This document shows, piece by piece, positions 6,160 through 8,053 of a DNA stretch of 8,053 nt; the stretch's first letter is position 1; each line of letters begins with the position of its first letter. The stretch comes from Pseudomonadota bacterium (GTDB taxonomy: Bacteria; Pseudomonadota; Gammaproteobacteria; GRL18), in assembly GCA_030632745.1 (NCBI GenBank), contig DAOVUE010000049.1:1-8053 (forward strand). Reading direction: 5' to 3'. Under the pieces are notes generated by a model that searched no databases, was not told where the DNA came from, and saw nothing but the letters and a program-made list of their open reading frames with translations. The translations under genes were made by a program, and so were the position numbers.

Positions 6160-6253
6160 TTGCTGACGGCTCCCAGGCATCATTTTTATTTCTATTTTAC
6201 TCAAAATATTTTCAGCTAATTTTATTGCTTAAGGACTTCCCAGGTTACATCAA

Positions 6254-7504
6254 ATGCCATCATCTAAAAACCCTTTTACTTCTTTTATACAGAATTTCCT
6301 GAAATTAGAAAGTGCCAGCGGTATCCTTCTAATGATTGCCGCTGTTCTGGCCATGATTATAGCAAACTCACCCCTTTCTTATCTCTATGAATCTCTCCTT
6401 GATGTACCCGTAGAAATTAGAATTGGAGCATTGCATATTGCCAAACCCTTAATTCTCTGGATTAATGACGGTTTAATGGCTGTCTTTTTCTTTTTAATCG
6501 GGCTGGAACTAAAAAGAGAACTGATGGAAGGCGCATTATCTAATCCAAAAAATCTTGTTTTACCCACTTTTGCTGCTGTTGGCGGTATGTTAGTACCCGC
6601 AATTATCTATGCTTCCATCAATTGGAATGATCCGGTTGCAGTGAAGGGCTGGGCAATTCCTGCCGCTACGGATATTGCATTTGCCCTGGGTATTCTGGCT
6701 TTTTTTGGTAAACGGGTGCCTATCGCCCTGAAAGTTTTTTTAGTTTCCCTGGCCATTATGGATGATATGGGTGCTATTATTATTATTGCAATTTTTTATA
6801 CCAGTGATTTATCCACATCCAGTCTGATTATTGCCGCTGTTGCTATTATCGTTTTATCATTTCTCAATCATTATAAAATGAAGCACCTGCCGCCTTATCT
6901 TTTAGTCGGCCTGGTATTATGGGTGGCCGTTTTAAAATCCGGGGTTCATGCCACACTGGCCGGTGTTCTTCTGGCATTTTTTATCCCTTTAAAAACAACT
7001 TCTGATAATGAACAATCACTGGCTAAATCACTTGAACATGATCTGCATGGTACCGTTTCTTTTGTCATCATTCCTATTTTTGCATTTGCCAATGCCGGGG
7101 TGTCATTAAAAGGCTTGAGCTTAAGTTCAATACTTGAACCTGTTCCATTAGGAATTATTCTGGGATTGTTTTTTGGTAAGCAGATTGGAGTGATGTTATT
7201 CAGCTTTATAGCCATTAAACTAAAAGTTGCTTCTCTGCCGGAAAATGTTAACTGGAAGCAGCTTTATGGAGTGTCATTTTTGTGTGGAATCGGCTTTACT
7301 ATGAGTTTATTTATTGGTTCATTAGCATTTGAACAAAGCGGTACAGAAGAAATATTCTTAAATGATCGATTGGGAATTTTAATTGGCTCAACCATTTCAG
7401 CTATTATTGGTTATTTTTATCTGAATAAAGTACTGCCCAGAGGGCTGTCCGGGGATAGAGAAGAGCAGCCCTCTTTCAAATTCCTGCAAGACAGAGAGAA
7501 CTAG
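6254..7504 (+). CDS. nhaA: NhaA Na+/H+ antiporter
   Basis: NhaA is an inner-membrane antiporter that expels one Na+ (or Li+) in exchange for two H+, supporting sodium, lithium and alkaline pH tolerance. This 416-residue protein is slightly longer than the E. coli form (388 residues), with a short hydrophilic C-terminal tail (about 396-416). It shows the family's multiple hydrophobic segments. Key residues are present: Asp72 in [20 protein letters not shown], Thr139-Asp140 in the unwound helix IV ([11 protein letters not shown]), the ion-binding pair Asp170-Asp171 in [11 protein letters not shown], His232 in [11 protein letters not shown] (the position linked to pH response in E. coli), and Lys309 in FFGKQIG. 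The start ATG is preceded by CAGG (6241-6244) with 9-base spacing, a modest ribosome binding site. The 246-bp upstream gap, with its large inverted repeat, suggests the gene has its own regulated leader. It converges on the phosphodiesterase gene, with 21 bp between the stop codons. Confidence 0.97.
   Translation: MPSSKNPFTSFIQNFLKLESASGILLMIAAVLAMIIANSPLSYLYESLLDVPVEIRIGALHIAKPLILWINDGLMAVFFFLIGLELKRELMEGALSNPKNLVLPTFAAVGGMLVPAIIYASINWNDPVAVKGWAIPAATDIAFALGILAFFGKRVPIALKVFLVSLAIMDDMGAIIIIAIFYTSDLSTSSLIIAAVAIIVLSFLNHYKMKHLPPYLLVGLVLWVAVLKSGVHATLAGVLLAFFIPLKTTSDNEQSLAKSLEHDLHGTVSFVIIPIFAFANAGVSLKGLSLSSILEPVPLGIILGLFFGKQIGVMLFSFIAIKLKVASLPENVNWKQLYGVSFLCGIGFTMSLFIGSLAFEQSGTEEIFLNDRLGILIGSTISAIIGYFYLNKVLPRGLSGDREEQPSFKFLQDREN
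7439..7474 (+). terminator. Hairpin within the 3' end of nhaA, possible terminator
   Basis: AGAGGGCTG (7439-7447) and CAGCCCTCT (7466-7474) form a perfect 9-bp stem with an 18-base loop, inside the last 22 codons of nhaA. It is followed by only three T-like bases (TTC), so termination is uncertain. A second imperfect palindrome follows at the stop codons. Confidence 0.35.
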
Positions 7505-7528
7505 CAGCCTGGAACAAACAGGGGGCTA
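7502..7528. terminator. Imperfect palindrome spanning the two convergent stop codons
   Basis: TAGCAGCCTG (7502-7511) and CAGGGGGCTA (7519-7528) pair in two 4-bp blocks (TAGC/GCTA and CCTG/CAGG) around two mismatches, with a 7-base loop. The left arm starts with the nhaA stop codon and the right arm ends with the complement of the phosphodiesterase stop codon. It is symmetric, so it could serve both genes, but it lacks T-runs. Confidence 0.3.
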
Positions 7529-8053
7529 TAATTCAGGATATTTAATGACTTCATATTCCCAATTATTGTTGTCAATAGTAAGAATAATGCAGGAAGGACC
7601 ACCTTTGTTTCTAGTGAAACCTGCAGCCCCCGGATTAATGACATGCTGCGCTTCATCCTGGTCAATAATCTGAATATGTGTATGACCGTAGATTACCAGT
7701 CTGGCATCCGGATGAGCAGCTCTTAAGTCCTTATGGGAAGGTTTTTGCATATCATGTTCATGACCATGCTCAATAGCAATTTTTCCACCCGGAACTAATA
7801 ATTCAACCTGCTCGGGTAAATTCTTAACCATATCCCAGTCTTTGAATTCCCACAGATAAGGCTTATCATTATTACCGGAAACCGCGCAGACATGCTCTAA
7901 TTTCGGCTGCATGGCATTAAGTACTGAGCCGCTGCCGATATCACCTGCATGTACTGCTATATCACAGTCCTTTATTGCCTCAATCTCTCTATTATCCAGA
8001 TCTTCATGGGTATCCGATATAATAGCGATTTTTAAAGCTGCTAAGGCACTAAA
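7526..8053 (-). CDS. YfcE/MJ0936-type metallophosphoesterase, 5' end outside window
   Basis: The frame stays open to the right edge, so the start lies beyond 8053; 175 residues plus stop are visible, about the usual full length of 160-185. The family comprises divalent-metal (often Mn2+) phosphodiesterases of the calcineurin-like fold; physiological substrates are mostly unknown. All metal-site motifs are visible, numbered from the first visible residue: SDTH (13-16, Asp14 and His16), HAGD (35-38, Asp38), GNND (60-63, Asn61), EHGHEHD (95-101, His96 and His98) and YGHTH (122-126, His124 and His126), then the family NPGA (about 138-141) followed by a Gly-rich turn. LKIAIISDTH is the usual first beta strand, so few residues are missing. 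The Leu at position 7 is TTA, not a start codon. No signal peptide is seen in the visible part, so it is probably cytoplasmic. Confidence 0.93.
   Translation of the reverse strand, partial: FSALAALKIAIISDTHEDLDNREIEAIKDCDIAVHAGDIGSGSVLNAMQPKLEHVCAVSGNNDKPYLWEFKDWDMVKNLPEQVELLVPGGKIAIEHGHEHDMQKPSHKDLRAAHPDARLVIYGHTHIQIIDQDEAQHVINPGAAGFTRNKGGPSCIILTIDNNNWEYEVIKYPEL

Noticed and set aside
6385..7215. Two minus-strand frames (60 and 89 codons) opposite nhaA
   Set aside because: They are antisense shadows of a full-length antiporter gene, with no initiation signals or domain.

Overview
The window looks like chromosomal DNA from an AT-rich gammaproteobacterium. The best taxonomic marker is a full-length RapA (HepA), the SNF2-type RNA polymerase recycling ATPase that is typical of Gammaproteobacteria. 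Beside it are common bacterial genes (NhaA antiporter, SYLF/YSC84 lipoid-binding protein, YfcE/MJ0936-type phosphodiesterase). A secreted Pro/Gly/Tyr/Asn-rich protein with a conserved-looking C-terminal cap recalls proteins of sulfur-oxidising gammaproteobacteria. That lifestyle hint is an inference from composition only.

Layout from left to right. 1-260 has no gene; most of it is one roughly 200-bp imperfect palindrome (34-237) resembling a miniature inverted-repeat element, with a G-quadruplex motif in one arm. 261-1070 (minus) encodes a cytoplasmic protein that looks like a zinc-metalloprotease-type family member, but its expected HExxH motif reads HALAH. Diverging from it, 1250-2206 (plus) encodes the exported Pro-rich protein, with an internal 48-bp tandem duplication. 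The 2207-2389 gap holds three tandem 15-bp repeats, a GC-rich hairpin and a candidate promoter for rapA (2390-5398). A SYLF-domain exported protein (5465-6007) follows 66 bp later and may be co-transcribed. The 246-bp gap before nhaA (6254-7504) contains two stacked inverted repeats. nhaA converges on a metallophosphoesterase gene (7526-8053, minus) that runs off the right edge; the two stop codons lie in opposite arms of one imperfect palindrome.

The genes do not form an obvious single pathway: transcription recycling, envelope/lipid binding, Na+/H+ homeostasis and phosphodiester hydrolysis are housekeeping or stress functions. No CRISPR array, transposase, phage gene, tRNA or rRNA was seen. 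I do not see a clear new multi-gene system. The items most worth following are the degenerate metalloprotease motif, the exported repeat protein, the palindromic element at the left edge and the structured leader upstream of nhaA.
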